From the IMG/VR virus record IMGVR_UViG_3300042306_001197, positions 1-62,021 of that record: DNA of 62,021 bases; one strand, given 5' to 3'. The notes beneath the pieces are model-generated. The model was given only the letters and a program-made list of their open reading frames with translations. It was not told the origin of the DNA and did no database searches. Position numbers and translations under genes: made by a program. Shown in pieces: positions 23,909 through 31,342 of the stretch (positions are counted from its first letter, which is position 1; each line of letters begins with the position of its first letter). Source of the DNA: a virus.

Positions 23909-24046
23909 ATGGCAAAGGTAAAACAAGAATCTATAAAAGTAGAAAAAAAGAAAGTAAGTAGACCTGGAATACATGCTAAGTCAAAAACCTCACTTTCAAA
24001 AAACTCTAAGAACTATAAGAAGTTAAATAGAGGTCAAGGTAAATAA
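23909..24046 (+). CDS. Small basic conserved phage protein
   Basis: A 45-residue, Lys-rich frame reading MAKVKQESIKVEKKK, then SRPGIHAKSKTS, KNSKNYKK and LNRGQGK. The RPG(I/V)HxKxKTS...SKNYKK..RGQG pattern is a recurrent short protein in Bacteroidota phage genomes, so I treat it as real in spite of its size. It is highly basic with no hydrophobic core, so probably binds nucleic acid or an acidic virion partner. It fills the gap between two well-supported genes. Confidence 0.75.
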   Translation: MAKVKQESIKVEKKKVSRPGIHAKSKTSLSKNSKNYKKLNRGQGK

Positions 24047-24068
24047 CAAACAACTAAACTATAACACT

Positions 24069-24305
24069 ATGAAAGAATTATTTAATGATGAAAATAAAAT
24101 AAATGAGAAAAGCCTTATTGGATTTTTAGCATTTTTAGTAATGGTAGGATTTGCAGCAGCAGATGTACTTACAGGTTATTTCGGAAAAGACCTAATTGTA
24201 AATGAATTTATATTTAACGCATTCCTTGTACTTTGCTTAGGAGCATTTGGATTTGGTTCTGTTGATAAGTTCATCAACTCTAAAAAAGAGGATTCAGAAG
24301 AGTAA
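24069..24305 (+). CDS. Small two-helix membrane protein
   Basis: The 78-residue protein has two hydrophobic helices (about 16-38, LIGFLAFLVMVGFAAADVL; and 47-66, FIFNAFLVLCLGAFGFG), separated by a short GYFGKDLIVNE loop, with charged ends. The topology suits a small inner-membrane protein or a second holin/antiholin. Its stop overlaps the start of the next gene by one base. It opens the block of envelope-directed genes. No family name is certain. Confidence 0.7.
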   Translation: MKELFNDENKINEKSLIGFLAFLVMVGFAAADVLTGYFGKDLIVNEFIFNAFLVLCLGAFGFGSVDKFINSKKEDSEE

Positions 24306-24778
24306 TGATTAAAAGATCAGCATTAATAATTTTTATGTTGATATCTTCTATAGCATTTTCACAAGAGATAAGTATAGGGCCTATTAATAATAAAATAGAG
24401 ATAGGCCCATTATCTGGAAACAGAGACTTAGCCTTTGGTATAAAAAATATATTAGAGGAGATATTACAAGAGAGAGGATATGAATTATTACCTAGTGCTG
24501 AAAAATCTATAGGAATAGACATACTTTACTTCGATGTTAAAAGCACCAATATGCAAATAGCATTATATGCTAACAACTTAGAGGTTACAGAAATAATAGC
24601 ACAAGGTAAGATAATCACACAAGGAAAAGAAATAAAAACAGTTGTAGCAAAAGGTCAAGCAAAGTCAGTATCAACAGCTACACTTATTATAGATCAAGGA
24701 GGTAAGTTTTCTCAAACTAACGTTTCATCAGCACTTAAGAAAGTCTGTGAACAAATTATCGACAAATTAAAAATATGA
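24305..24778 (+). CDS. Exported protein, periplasmic, unknown
   Basis: The 157-residue protein has a clear signal peptide (MIKRSALIIFMLISSIAFSQ, cleavage after ~19-20, SPase I type). The mature part alternates strands and helices: a helix in FGIKNILEEILQERGYEL, a strand-rich centre with IDILYFDVKSTNMQIALY, and a final SALKKVCEQIIDKL helix. This layout recalls small periplasmic alpha/beta proteins of the LpoB/YajG/CsgG-related type, but the evidence is only the pattern. It overlaps the next gene by 4 bp (ATGA), so the envelope genes are translationally coupled. Confidence 0.7.
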   Translation: MIKRSALIIFMLISSIAFSQEISIGPINNKIEIGPLSGNRDLAFGIKNILEEILQERGYELLPSAEKSIGIDILYFDVKSTNMQIALYANNLEVTEIIAQGKIITQGKEIKTVVAKGQAKSVSTATLIIDQGGKFSQTNVSSALKKVCEQIIDKLKI

Positions 24779-26370
24779 AAAAGCTTATAACACTTTTATT
24801 GCTAATACCAATATTTTCATTTGGTCAAGTTATAATTGATCAAACAATACTAGAGCCGGGTCCTTACAAGGTAGGCGATATTATAACATTAGAATACAGG
24901 CTTAACCCATCAAATTTAGATGTAAATTACATTTGGTTTAGATACGACTATAACAACAAGAACTTAGAGATGATACCAAACTCTACAGTTTTTACGCAAG
25001 GTCAGAGTACACAAACTTTCTATACTCACTGGAATAACTACATATTTAACCCAAATCCTCAAATAGGAGTTGGAGAATTATTAAGACAATACAATTCTGG
25101 AGGATGGAATTACACACAAAACAATGACTGGAATGTAGCTCAACTGTCTATACAAAGAGCAGACGCTAGTATATCAGGCATAATAGCTACACAAAAATAT
25201 AGAATAAAAGATAACACAAGCTTTAAAAATGTACACAAGTTACATTTAGCTTATGCTACAACTAGAAATAACACAGCTGTAACTAGCATTGGATCTAATG
25301 TATTGTGGCTAAGCTTGGACAATGTGTCAAGGTTAGTGTCCAGCGTTAAGTTTAAGGTAGCTTTTCCTGCTGGGTATGATATAACAAAACATAATGTACA
25401 AGTTATGGCTACTAACGCACAAGGCACAGTTGATTGGTCAACCAATCCTCAACCAGTTGCTATAGGACCGTTAGATTCATCTGGAGAGTTTTTGACAGAC
25501 AAGCTAGAAAAAAATAAACAATACCTAGTTATGGTAAACCCTGCTTGGGGGCAAAACGTACCAAGTAATATCATAACTGTGACGGATGCTTATAAAGCTT
25601 TTAAGGCACTAAACGACAGAGGCATAAACAATACAGATGCACAATTTAGCACAAGCTTAGAAAGCAGGATTGCCAATGTAACACAAGATCAGTCCTTTGA
25701 TAGCCAAGATGCTTATTATTTGTTTGCTACAGTAATGGGAATTGACTTATCTAGTGTACAAGGGCTTATGCTTCCTACAAAAGATATGACAAAACCCGTA
25801 AAGTTTTTATCAGGACCTACAGCAACATTTTCTAATATGACTGGTCCAAACAACATTACACCGGTAGCAGATGCAGAAGTATATAACTTATCTTATGCTT
25901 GGGGAGGAGATCTTGATTTTTCTCATTCATCTCCACTAGTAGTTAGTACAACAAGTGCATCAAGCAAAGGATTATCCATATCTAGCGTAGTACCACAGAT
26001 TGTATCAAAAGCAGATACATCAATTAATACATCATTAGTAAACGGAAAGGTTGTTGTTACTATAGGATTAAATGCCGAATCACTTGCAGGAGCAGAGTAC
26101 AAAATTGGATATGACGACAGCAAGTTAAAGCTAGATGATATAACATTCGATACGGGTAATACAGTTACAAATTTTTCAACACACAAAGAAAACATAGTAA
26201 CATTTGGTTCTCTAGATAAATCAGGTAATTCTTCCATAAAACAAGGAACACCATACAAGTTAATCTTTACACCAAAAGTGACATTGATTAACACATCAGG
26301 ATTAATATTCACATACTTTGCAGAAGCCGTAGACACAAAAGCTAACAAAGTAAACTTAACTATAAAATAA
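24775..26370 (+). CDS. Exported multi-domain protein with cohesin-like and dockerin-like segments
   Basis: The 531-residue protein has a signal peptide (MKKLITLLLLIPIFSFGQ). The N-terminal ~260 residues are beta-sandwich-like with aromatic-rich repeats. A segment near 270-330 (NDRGINNTDAQFS, then DQSFDSQDAYYLFATVMG) is like a dockerin-type Asp/Asn helix pair. The C-terminal ~120 residues (VNGKVVVTIGLNAESLAGAEYKIGYDDSKL... LIFTPKV) match the cohesin fold layout. Cohesin/dockerin-like domains in Bacteroidota usually mediate extracellular assembly, not cellulose degradation. The protein is probably surface-exposed or secreted. It is a cargo or scaffold candidate for the CsgG-like gene downstream. 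Confidence 0.7.
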   Translation: MKKLITLLLLIPIFSFGQVIIDQTILEPGPYKVGDIITLEYRLNPSNLDVNYIWFRYDYNNKNLEMIPNSTVFTQGQSTQTFYTHWNNYIFNPNPQIGVGELLRQYNSGGWNYTQNNDWNVAQLSIQRADASISGIIATQKYRIKDNTSFKNVHKLHLAYATTRNNTAVTSIGSNVLWLSLDNVSRLVSSVKFKVAFPAGYDITKHNVQVMATNAQGTVDWSTNPQPVAIGPLDSSGEFLTDKLEKNKQYLVMVNPAWGQNVPSNIITVTDAYKAFKALNDRGINNTDAQFSTSLESRIANVTQDQSFDSQDAYYLFATVMGIDLSSVQGLMLPTKDMTKPVKFLSGPTATFSNMTGPNNITPVADAEVYNLSYAWGGDLDFSHSSPLVVSTTSASSKGLSISSVVPQIVSKADTSINTSLVNGKVVVTIGLNAESLAGAEYKIGYDDSKLKLDDITFDTGNTVTNFSTHKENIVTFGSLDKSGNSSIKQGTPYKLIFTPKVTLINTSGLIFTYFAEAVDTKANKVNLTIK

Positions 26371-26372
26371 CT

Positions 26373-26744
26373 ATGAAAAGAGTACTCACAGGTATTGCAC
26401 TATTCACATTAATTTTTTCATGCTCAGACATGGACACAGTTACAGATATCCCCACTTCATCTGTACCATTAGAATTAGGACTAAACACCGTGGGGATAAA
26501 ACTAGCTTCTAACTTTGTAACAACAGAAGCAAGAATGAATGTTAGGTTAGAGGCAGCAGATAAAGTAACAATTAAAATAGTGGACTTATCTGGAAAAACT
26601 GTTTCTTCAGAAACTGTAGAAGCTAAAGCAGGAGACAACTTATTAAATGTTTACACAAAAGCATTACCAAGAAGTTCTTATGAACTTCATTTATACAATT
26701 CAAATAATCAACAAATAGGTAAAACCTTAATCAATTTATTATGA
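26373..26744 (+). CDS. Lipoprotein with T9SS-tail-like C-terminal domain
   Basis: The 123-residue protein begins with a lipoprotein signal (MKRVLTGIALFTLIFSCSD; lipobox LIFSC, lipidation at C17). The mature part has one beta domain. Its second half, VTIKIVDLSGKTVSSETV, GDNLLNVYTKALPRSSYELHLY, then IGKTLINL, closely follows the type A secretion-tail pattern of Bacteroidota ('v.iydlsGk.v......G.n...l..LpkG.Yllki....gk...kli'). A tail of this sort on a lipoprotein is odd, since T9SS cargo normally has an SPase I signal. It overlaps the next gene (ATGA). Confidence 0.65.
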   Translation: MKRVLTGIALFTLIFSCSDMDTVTDIPTSSVPLELGLNTVGIKLASNFVTTEARMNVRLEAADKVTIKIVDLSGKTVSSETVEAKAGDNLLNVYTKALPRSSYELHLYNSNNQQIGKTLINLL

Positions 26745-27043
26745 GCGAAGAACAAGGAGGAAACTCAATTAAGAACATCCTTATAGGATTAGTTAGTACT
26801 GTAACAATAGGAGTTGGTACATTTGTAACAAATAAATTAACAGGTGGAGAAGAGGAAGCTAAGACGGAAGTTGCTGCACCAGCCCCTGCCCCAGTTATTA
26901 ATATTACAAACACAAACCAACAAAAACAGGAACAAGCCGCACCAGCTGGAAAAACTATTATAATCAAAGAGAAAGCAGCACCAGTAAAAGCACAAGAGCC
27001 GGCACAGGAAAAAAAGAAAAAAGAAGAAGAAGAAACTTGGTAA
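26741..27043 (+). CDS. Membrane protein with Pro/Ala/Lys/Glu tail
   Basis: The 100-residue protein has one hydrophobic segment (about 11-31, ILIGLVSTVTIGVGTFVTN) followed by a low-complexity tail: Pro/Ala-rich (VAAPAPAPVINITN), then a Lys/Glu-rich end. The architecture is that of a TonB/periplasm-spanning-type linker, though no TonB motif is present. The tail composition resembles the Lys/Glu linker in the barrel protein at 27934 and might bind it (inference). It is coupled to the preceding lipoprotein. Confidence 0.65.
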   Translation: MSEEQGGNSIKNILIGLVSTVTIGVGTFVTNKLTGGEEEAKTEVAAPAPAPVINITNTNQQKQEQAAPAGKTIIIKEKAAPVKAQEPAQEKKKKEEEETW

Positions 27044-27044
27044 T

Positions 27045-27221
27045 ATGGAACAACTATTAACATTTATAGCAGTAGTATTTATAAGCGTATTTTCAATACT
27101 AGTTAATTTTCCAGAGCTGTTTGCATTATCTTTTATAGGGGGACTTATTTACTATAAAGTAGTCGGTCACAAAAAAGGTTGGGAATTACCAAAAGAAGTA
27201 AAAAAAAGACACCAATGGTAA
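27045..27221 (+). CDS. Small membrane protein
   Basis: A 58-residue frame starting at the ATG directly after the previous stop. It has two hydrophobic segments (LLTFIAVVFISVFSILV and FALSFIGGLIYYKVV), then a basic tail (KKGWELPKEVKKRHQW). Its last codons overlap the ATG of the CsgG-like gene, so it has its place in the translational chain and is likely real. Function unknown; the two helices and basic tail suggest an inner-membrane accessory. Confidence 0.7.
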   Translation: MEQLLTFIAVVFISVFSILVNFPELFALSFIGGLIYYKVVGHKKGWELPKEVKKRHQW

Positions 27222-27931
27222 AATTAATAACAGCAGTACTGCTTCTTATATCATTTACAACATCAGCACAAGTGATAGGTAAGACATCTACTGAAGATTA
27301 CCAAGCAGGTTTTGAAGGCAAAGAATCAATATACACTTTACCAGAATATAACGGAAAACCTGTACCAGTAGCATTGTTAGATATTGGAGTATCAAAGGAG
27401 GTAATAGAGCAGTATCCAGAGTTGGGGGACTATCGTGTAGGACTAGGATTGACAAACATAGTTGTAGCATACTTAGAAGAAACATTCAGATTTGAATTTG
27501 TAGAAACTAAGAATGATATTAAACAAAGAATGATAGCTCAGTATAAAGCCTCACAGAAGGGTATATCAACAGAAAAGATAGAACTGAAGGGAAACATCGT
27601 TTTAGCAAAATACTTCTGTTATATCGAAGTATATGACTTTTCTATTTCAGAAGACGAGACTATTAATCTAAAAGATGGTGTAAAAAATAAGCTAGTAACA
27701 AGGCTAGGTCTACAAGTTAAAATGGTAGATGCACAATCTGGAACTTATATGACAGGATCTGGATTAGGAAAAGCAGTAACAACAAGAGAAGTTACATTAC
27801 TAAACAATGAAAATTTAGAGGAGGTAAAATTTAATCAGTCAAGTATAGGGACATCAACTAAAAAAGCATTGGAAAGTGCTACAGCTAAGGTTGTTAAAAG
27901 AATGATTCAAAAACAAATATTTACAAACTAA
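27215..27931 (+). CDS. CsgG-like secretion-pore candidate
   Basis: The 238-residue protein starts from the ATG at 27215, which gives a good signal peptide (MVKLITAVLLLISFTTSAQ); a TTG start further upstream would hide it. The mature protein follows the CsgG-family pattern: VPVALLDIGVSKE near the start ('vavl.f'), a helix with LTNIVVAYLEETFRFEFVE ('l.e.L...grF.vver'), a middle strand pair with GLQVKMVDAQSGTYMTGSG ('ar.vd..tG.v..s'), and a C-terminal KKALESATAKVVKRM helix ('al..A...lv..l'). In curli systems CsgG is a nonameric outer-membrane export channel. The lipidated Cys of enterobacterial CsgG is absent. It lies between membrane/exported genes. Moderate confidence by pattern. Confidence 0.6.
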   Translation: MVKLITAVLLLISFTTSAQVIGKTSTEDYQAGFEGKESIYTLPEYNGKPVPVALLDIGVSKEVIEQYPELGDYRVGLGLTNIVVAYLEETFRFEFVETKNDIKQRMIAQYKASQKGISTEKIELKGNIVLAKYFCYIEVYDFSISEDETINLKDGVKNKLVTRLGLQVKMVDAQSGTYMTGSGLGKAVTTREVTLLNNENLEEVKFNQSSIGTSTKKALESATAKVVKRMIQKQIFTN

Positions 27932-27933
27932 GA

Positions 27934-29208
27934 TTGAAAAAATTCCTGTACATACTATTATTTTTTATAAGCACAGCGACATATAGTCAAACTGTTACAC
28001 AAACTTATTACGATAAGTGTACTGGAGAAACTAAGGTATTTACAATACCAATACAAGGAACAACTGTGGTGGTTTATTATAATAAGACGATGAACGTCAG
28101 TTATAATGACGTACAATCAGGAGCTTTCCAAGCTTGGTTAGAGGCAACTTATCAATGGTGGACAACATATAATCCTTGCTCAAGTGCTCAAGCTACTCAG
28201 AATGTTGTACAGCAAACAGCTCAACAAGCTACTCAGGCCGCAACACAAGCAGCCTCAGCAGCAGCAAGTGCAGCTAGTAGTGCAGCAGCTTCTGTACCAG
28301 TACCTTCAGCAACAACTTCTACCACAAACACCACTTCTACAAGTGGCAGCTCTTCATCATCTGAAACAAAAGCAGAGACAAAGACTGAAGCTAAGTCCGA
28401 AACAAAGTCAGAAGACAAAAATGAAGAGTCAAAGTCTGAGTCTAAGAAGGAAGAGAAAAAAGAAGAAGAAAAAAAAGAGGAAAAGAAGAAGGAAGATAAG
28501 AAAAAGCAACAATCTGTACAACCTGTATTACTTGCAGCCAACTACATGACAATGCAAAACCTAGATGGCTCATTTAATCAAGTAGCATCTTTTGGTTTAT
28601 CAAAAAGTTCATTGACTGGAGCTACATCTTATAGTGCAAATGCAATGATATGGAGTAACCTAAAACAGTTCTCTTTATCATTATCTAAAACAGACATGTT
28701 GTTTAACTATGATAGAAAGATACCTGTTAAAGTAGGTAAAGAAGTTATAGGGCATACATACGTAAGAGGTTCAATATATAAAATAACAGGACTTAGCGTA
28801 ACAGCAATGCTAATGTTTGACACAAGAGTATTATCCATAGGAATGAATGACGTATTCCTATTAAAGAAAGGAATGGTATTTGGTTATGCTTTAGGAGCAA
28901 CTTTCATAAATGTTGGTAAAGATGTAACAATGTCCCCTTTAGGAACAACGTTTATAACAAGACCTTTCCCATTTAAAAGGATAACTTTATCTCCAATGGT
29001 GGCTGTATCAGGATCGCCAATATCTTATACAACTTCGGCAAAAAAGCCCACTTTTAACCAACATGTTGTATACATTTTAGGAAACAATTTTGACTTTAAT
29101 CTAACACAAAGATTTAAAGCTAACTTAGGAATAAACACAATAGGAAACACAAATAAAGAAGTACCTATGACTTACGCAATAACAATAGGAAGTAAGATTA
29201 ACCTTTAA
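27934..29208 (+). CDS. Outer-membrane beta-barrel-like protein with Ala/Gln and Lys/Glu linkers
   Basis: The 424-residue protein starts at TTG, the only start that keeps the signal peptide (KKFLYILLFFISTATYSQ); the first ATG is 51 codons later. After a ~60-residue Cys-containing N-terminal domain come an Ala/Gln helix (~88-120), a Ser/Thr patch and a Lys/Glu-rich coil (to ~195). The C-terminal ~225 residues alternate hydrophobic/polar strands with Tyr/Phe at strand ends, finishing in YAITIGSKINL, as expected for an outer-membrane barrel. It follows the CsgG-like gene by 2 bp. It may anchor the exported proteins in the outer membrane (inference). Confidence 0.65.
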   Translation: MKKFLYILLFFISTATYSQTVTQTYYDKCTGETKVFTIPIQGTTVVVYYNKTMNVSYNDVQSGAFQAWLEATYQWWTTYNPCSSAQATQNVVQQTAQQATQAATQAASAAASAASSAAASVPVPSATTSTTNTTSTSGSSSSSETKAETKTEAKSETKSEDKNEESKSESKKEEKKEEEKKEEKKKEDKKKQQSVQPVLLAANYMTMQNLDGSFNQVASFGLSKSSLTGATSYSANAMIWSNLKQFSLSLSKTDMLFNYDRKIPVKVGKEVIGHTYVRGSIYKITGLSVTAMLMFDTRVLSIGMNDVFLLKKGMVFGYALGATFINVGKDVTMSPLGTTFITRPFPFKRITLSPMVAVSGSPISYTTSAKKPTFNQHVVYILGNNFDFNLTQRFKANLGINTIGNTNKEVPMTYAITIGSKINL

Positions 29209-29221
29209 AATAGAATAAACA

Positions 29222-29839
29222 ATGAGCAAAAAGATTGCAGAATTTCAAGCAGCTAACGGTTTAGTAGCCGATGGTATTTTAGGAAAAGCTTCATTTTCAA
29301 AAATGAAAGAATTGTGGAAAGTTTCAGATGAGCAACTTGCACACATACTAGGACAATGTCACCACGAGTCAGGAGGATTTACAGCTGACGTAGAGAACTT
29401 AAACTACGGAGCCAAAGGGTTACTAGGTATATTTAAAAAATACTTCCCTACAGAAGCACTAGCTAAAGCTTATGAAAGACAACCAGAAAAAATAGCTAAC
29501 AGAGTTTACGCATCTAGAATGGGTAACGGAGATGAAAAGTCTGGAGAAGGATGGAAATTTCGTGGAAGAGGAGCTCTTCAATTGACAGGCAAAGATAACT
29601 ACAAAGCTTTTACAGCTTTTATCAAAGAAGACTGTGTAGCTAACCCAGATCTTGTAAGAGGTAAATACTTTTTAGAAAGTGCATTATTCTTTTTCAACAA
29701 AAACGGATTACTTCCATTATGTACTACAGTTACAACTGACTCTATCACTAGAGTATCTAAAAGAGTAAATGGAGGAACACACGGACTAGAAGATAGAATC
29801 GTACAAACAAACAAGTTCTATAAACAAATCAAAGGATAA
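29222..29839 (+). CDS. Endolysin, GH19 family with N-terminal peptidoglycan-binding repeat
   Basis: The 205-residue protein starts with a short PG_binding_1-type module (IAEFQAANGLVADGILGKAS, 5-24; here shortened). The GH19 chitinase/lysozyme domain follows: HILGQCHHESGGF with the general acid E49, then YASRMGNGDEKSGEGWKFRGRG and GALQLTGKDNY (about 113-125), the family signature, and a late VSKRVNGGTHGLEDR (NGG motif). GH19 phage lysozymes cut the glycan strands of peptidoglycan. There is no signal peptide, so release needs the holin at 17464. The call is firm. Confidence 0.95.
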   Translation: MSKKIAEFQAANGLVADGILGKASFSKMKELWKVSDEQLAHILGQCHHESGGFTADVENLNYGAKGLLGIFKKYFPTEALAKAYERQPEKIANRVYASRMGNGDEKSGEGWKFRGRGALQLTGKDNYKAFTAFIKEDCVANPDLVRGKYFLESALFFFNKNGLLPLCTTVTTDSITRVSKRVNGGTHGLEDRIVQTNKFYKQIKG

Positions 29840-29844
29840 AAATT

Positions 29845-30150
29845 ATGAACTTCATCAAAAACCAATGGTTAGCTGGAGTTGTCATCATAATTTGGATTAT
29901 TGTCTCACTATCCAGCAACAATAATAAAGAGTTGCTGGAAGAGACAAAACAGCTAAAAATAGAAGTTGACAGCTTACAAACCATATCAGCAGGAAAAGGA
30001 AAACAAATTGACAGTCTATCAGAAGTAGATACATTAATAGTCAATAAAATAAAAACCATTAAAGAAAAAGAATATGTTGAAATTAAAGTTATTGATAGTC
30101 TTCCTATTAGTGGGCTTCAGCAGTTTTTCACAGACCGTTACGAAAGATAG
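29845..30150 (+). CDS. Inner-membrane spanin-like protein (Rz-like)
   Basis: The 101-residue protein has one N-terminal membrane helix (QWLAGVVIIIWIIVSLSS, 7-24) followed by a helical coiled-coil periplasmic part (LLEETKQLKIEVDSLQTI...). It lies 5 bp after the endolysin, and the next gene starts inside it in another frame. This is the arrangement of Rz/Rz1, whose products bridge the envelope and fuse the two membranes at the end of lysis. Sequence conservation of spanins is low, so topology and position are the evidence. Confidence 0.75.
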   Translation: MNFIKNQWLAGVVIIIWIIVSLSSNNNKELLEETKQLKIEVDSLQTISAGKGKQIDSLSEVDTLIVNKIKTIKEKEYVEIKVIDSLPISGLQQFFTDRYER

Positions 30151-30544
30151 TGTAGTAGTACTTACAGAAAAACAAGCTAGAGCAGTAGCTACAGACCTAG
30201 TTAGGTACGATGCCTTAAAGCAAGTATCTAAATTACAAGAAGACAGAATAGTAAACTTTCAAGCAAAGGAGAAGCTATTCGGAGAACAAACAGAAATAAA
30301 AGATCTAATAATATCTAAACAAACTAGTATTATAGACAAACAAAATAAAATTTTGAATGCACCTGAAAAAATAAAACTTCACAGTTATTTAGGAGTACAA
30401 ACAAAAGAGCTTACACTAGAACAACCTACTCTTAGAGGAGATATATTTCTAGAATATAAAAAGTTAAGGGCTGGAGCAATTTATACAATACAGCAAAACA
30501 ACCCGTCTAACTGGGGGATACTATTCCAATACAGATTATTTTAA
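30074..30544 (+). CDS. Exported partner of the spanin, possibly outer-membrane
   Basis: The 156-residue protein starts inside the preceding gene (77-bp overlap, different frame). It has a signal peptide (MLKLKLLIVFLLVGFSSFSQ), but the cleavage site lacks the lipobox Cys expected for an Rz1 lipoprotein. The mature part has a coiled-coil (about 50-95: VSKLQEDRIVNFQAKEK...) and a beta C-terminus ending in YRLF, the terminal-Phe signature of outer-membrane proteins. It may therefore be an unusual o-spanin with a barrel-like outer-membrane anchor in place of a lipid. The overlap supports a spanin pair; the novel anchor is inference. Confidence 0.65.
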   Translation: MLKLKLLIVFLLVGFSSFSQTVTKDSVVVLTEKQARAVATDLVRYDALKQVSKLQEDRIVNFQAKEKLFGEQTEIKDLIISKQTSIIDKQNKILNAPEKIKLHSYLGVQTKELTLEQPTLRGDIFLEYKKLRAGAIYTIQQNNPSNWGILFQYRLF

Positions 30545-30555
30545 AACAAGAACAA

Positions 30556-30993
30556 ATGAAAAACTGCGGAAACAAAATTAAACATACATGTGCAGAAAAA
30601 AACTATGCAACATGTGTACACTATGAATTGGAAGTACCAACTTTCTCTAGCCTAGTTGATCAAGATTGCATTACCATTGAAGAAACTACAGAAGATTTAT
30701 ACGAAGTAGTAGGTGGAGTAAAATCAGAAATCGAGTTATCAGAATTAGGAGACAGTTGCTTAACTTATGTACAAGAGGGCGGGAAGACTATAGTAAAAAA
30801 TGTATTACTAAAGTATGAAGAGGAAATCTGTGCATTAAAAGAAAGAGTGTCTGTATTAGAAACACAAGCTATTTGTGACAAAGTAGTTACAGATTGTGTA
30901 GATCTTTCTGGAATCACTGATCAATGTAACTCTCCAGTAAACACTTTAGGTGAGCTATTACAATACTTATTAGATAACACACAAACACCTTAA
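30556..30993 (+). CDS. Cys-rich small virion/adhesin-type protein (paralogue group)
   Basis: A 145-residue protein. The N-terminal Cys-rich part (MKNCGNKIKHTCAEKNYATCVHYELEVP) is followed by a beta segment with a QDCITIEET. A coiled-coil (about 88-115, KYEEEICALKERVSVLETQ) ends in CDLSGITDQCNSPVNTLGELLQYLL. The 'tC(V/I)xyE..vP..s.l...dc.tieet..dlY' type start is related to the heads of the next proteins. Likely a short fibre or base connector for the adhesins. No signal peptide. Paralogue relationship is by pattern. Confidence 0.65.
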   Translation: MKNCGNKIKHTCAEKNYATCVHYELEVPTFSSLVDQDCITIEETTEDLYEVVGGVKSEIELSELGDSCLTYVQEGGKTIVKNVLLKYEEEICALKERVSVLETQAICDKVVTDCVDLSGITDQCNSPVNTLGELLQYLLDNTQTP

Positions 30994-30998
30994 TAAAA

Positions 30999-31316
30999 AT
31001 GACAGCATGTAGCCAAACAAGCGGCCCAATAATAAATAGAGTAGTAGATCCATGTAATGGAATACACACCTCTACAGATTGTGTCGTACACAGTGAGCCT
31101 ATAACTTACTTATTTATAGAAGATAATACAAACTTGACTACTGTTTTAGAAGCAATTGTATTATCACTACAAAGTAATAATACTAGAGTTACTCAATTAG
31201 AAGAAGAAAACGCACAACAAGCGTCAGCAATTACAGTCTTACAAGGACAAGTAATTGATATACAACAAGCAATATTAGATATCCAAGGAAGACTAGATAC
31301 TTGTTGCCCACAATAG
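30999..31316 (+). CDS. Short paralogue of the long adhesin's N-terminal module
   Basis: A 105-residue protein. The pattern DPCNGIHTSTDCVVHSEPI, then NTNLTTVLEAIVLSL, followed by a coiled coil and a terminal CCPQ, can be aligned with the first ~105 residues of the next gene (EDPCIQGSLSTNCIFYGLAI, STNFADTLGHIVAKL, ending CCPEP). So it is the same anchor plus coiled-coil module without the adhesin part. It may act as a capping/assembly partner, or compete for the same site on the virion. Tandem duplication is the simplest origin. Confidence 0.75.
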   Translation: MTACSQTSGPIINRVVDPCNGIHTSTDCVVHSEPITYLFIEDNTNLTTVLEAIVLSLQSNNTRVTQLEEENAQQASAITVLQGQVIDIQQAILDIQGRLDTCCPQ

Positions 31317-31342
31317 TAATAATAAAAAAACAAAAACCAATC

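Noticed and set aside
26041-26370. Cellulosome-type cohesin/dockerin system
   Set aside because: The fold resemblance is partial, one protein holds both segments, and no carbohydrate-active partner carries a dockerin; treated as an adhesion-type domain only.
26731-27063. Long open frame on the minus strand across the membrane protein and its neighbour
   Set aside because: Mirror of low-complexity Pro/Ala/Lys/Glu codons; no promoter, and the plus-strand genes are packed and coupled.
28184-28549. Open frames of over 100 codons in other frames of the barrel gene (also minus strand)
   Set aside because: Products are Gln/Lys or Ser/Phe runs, shadows of the Ala/Gln/Lys/Glu linker.
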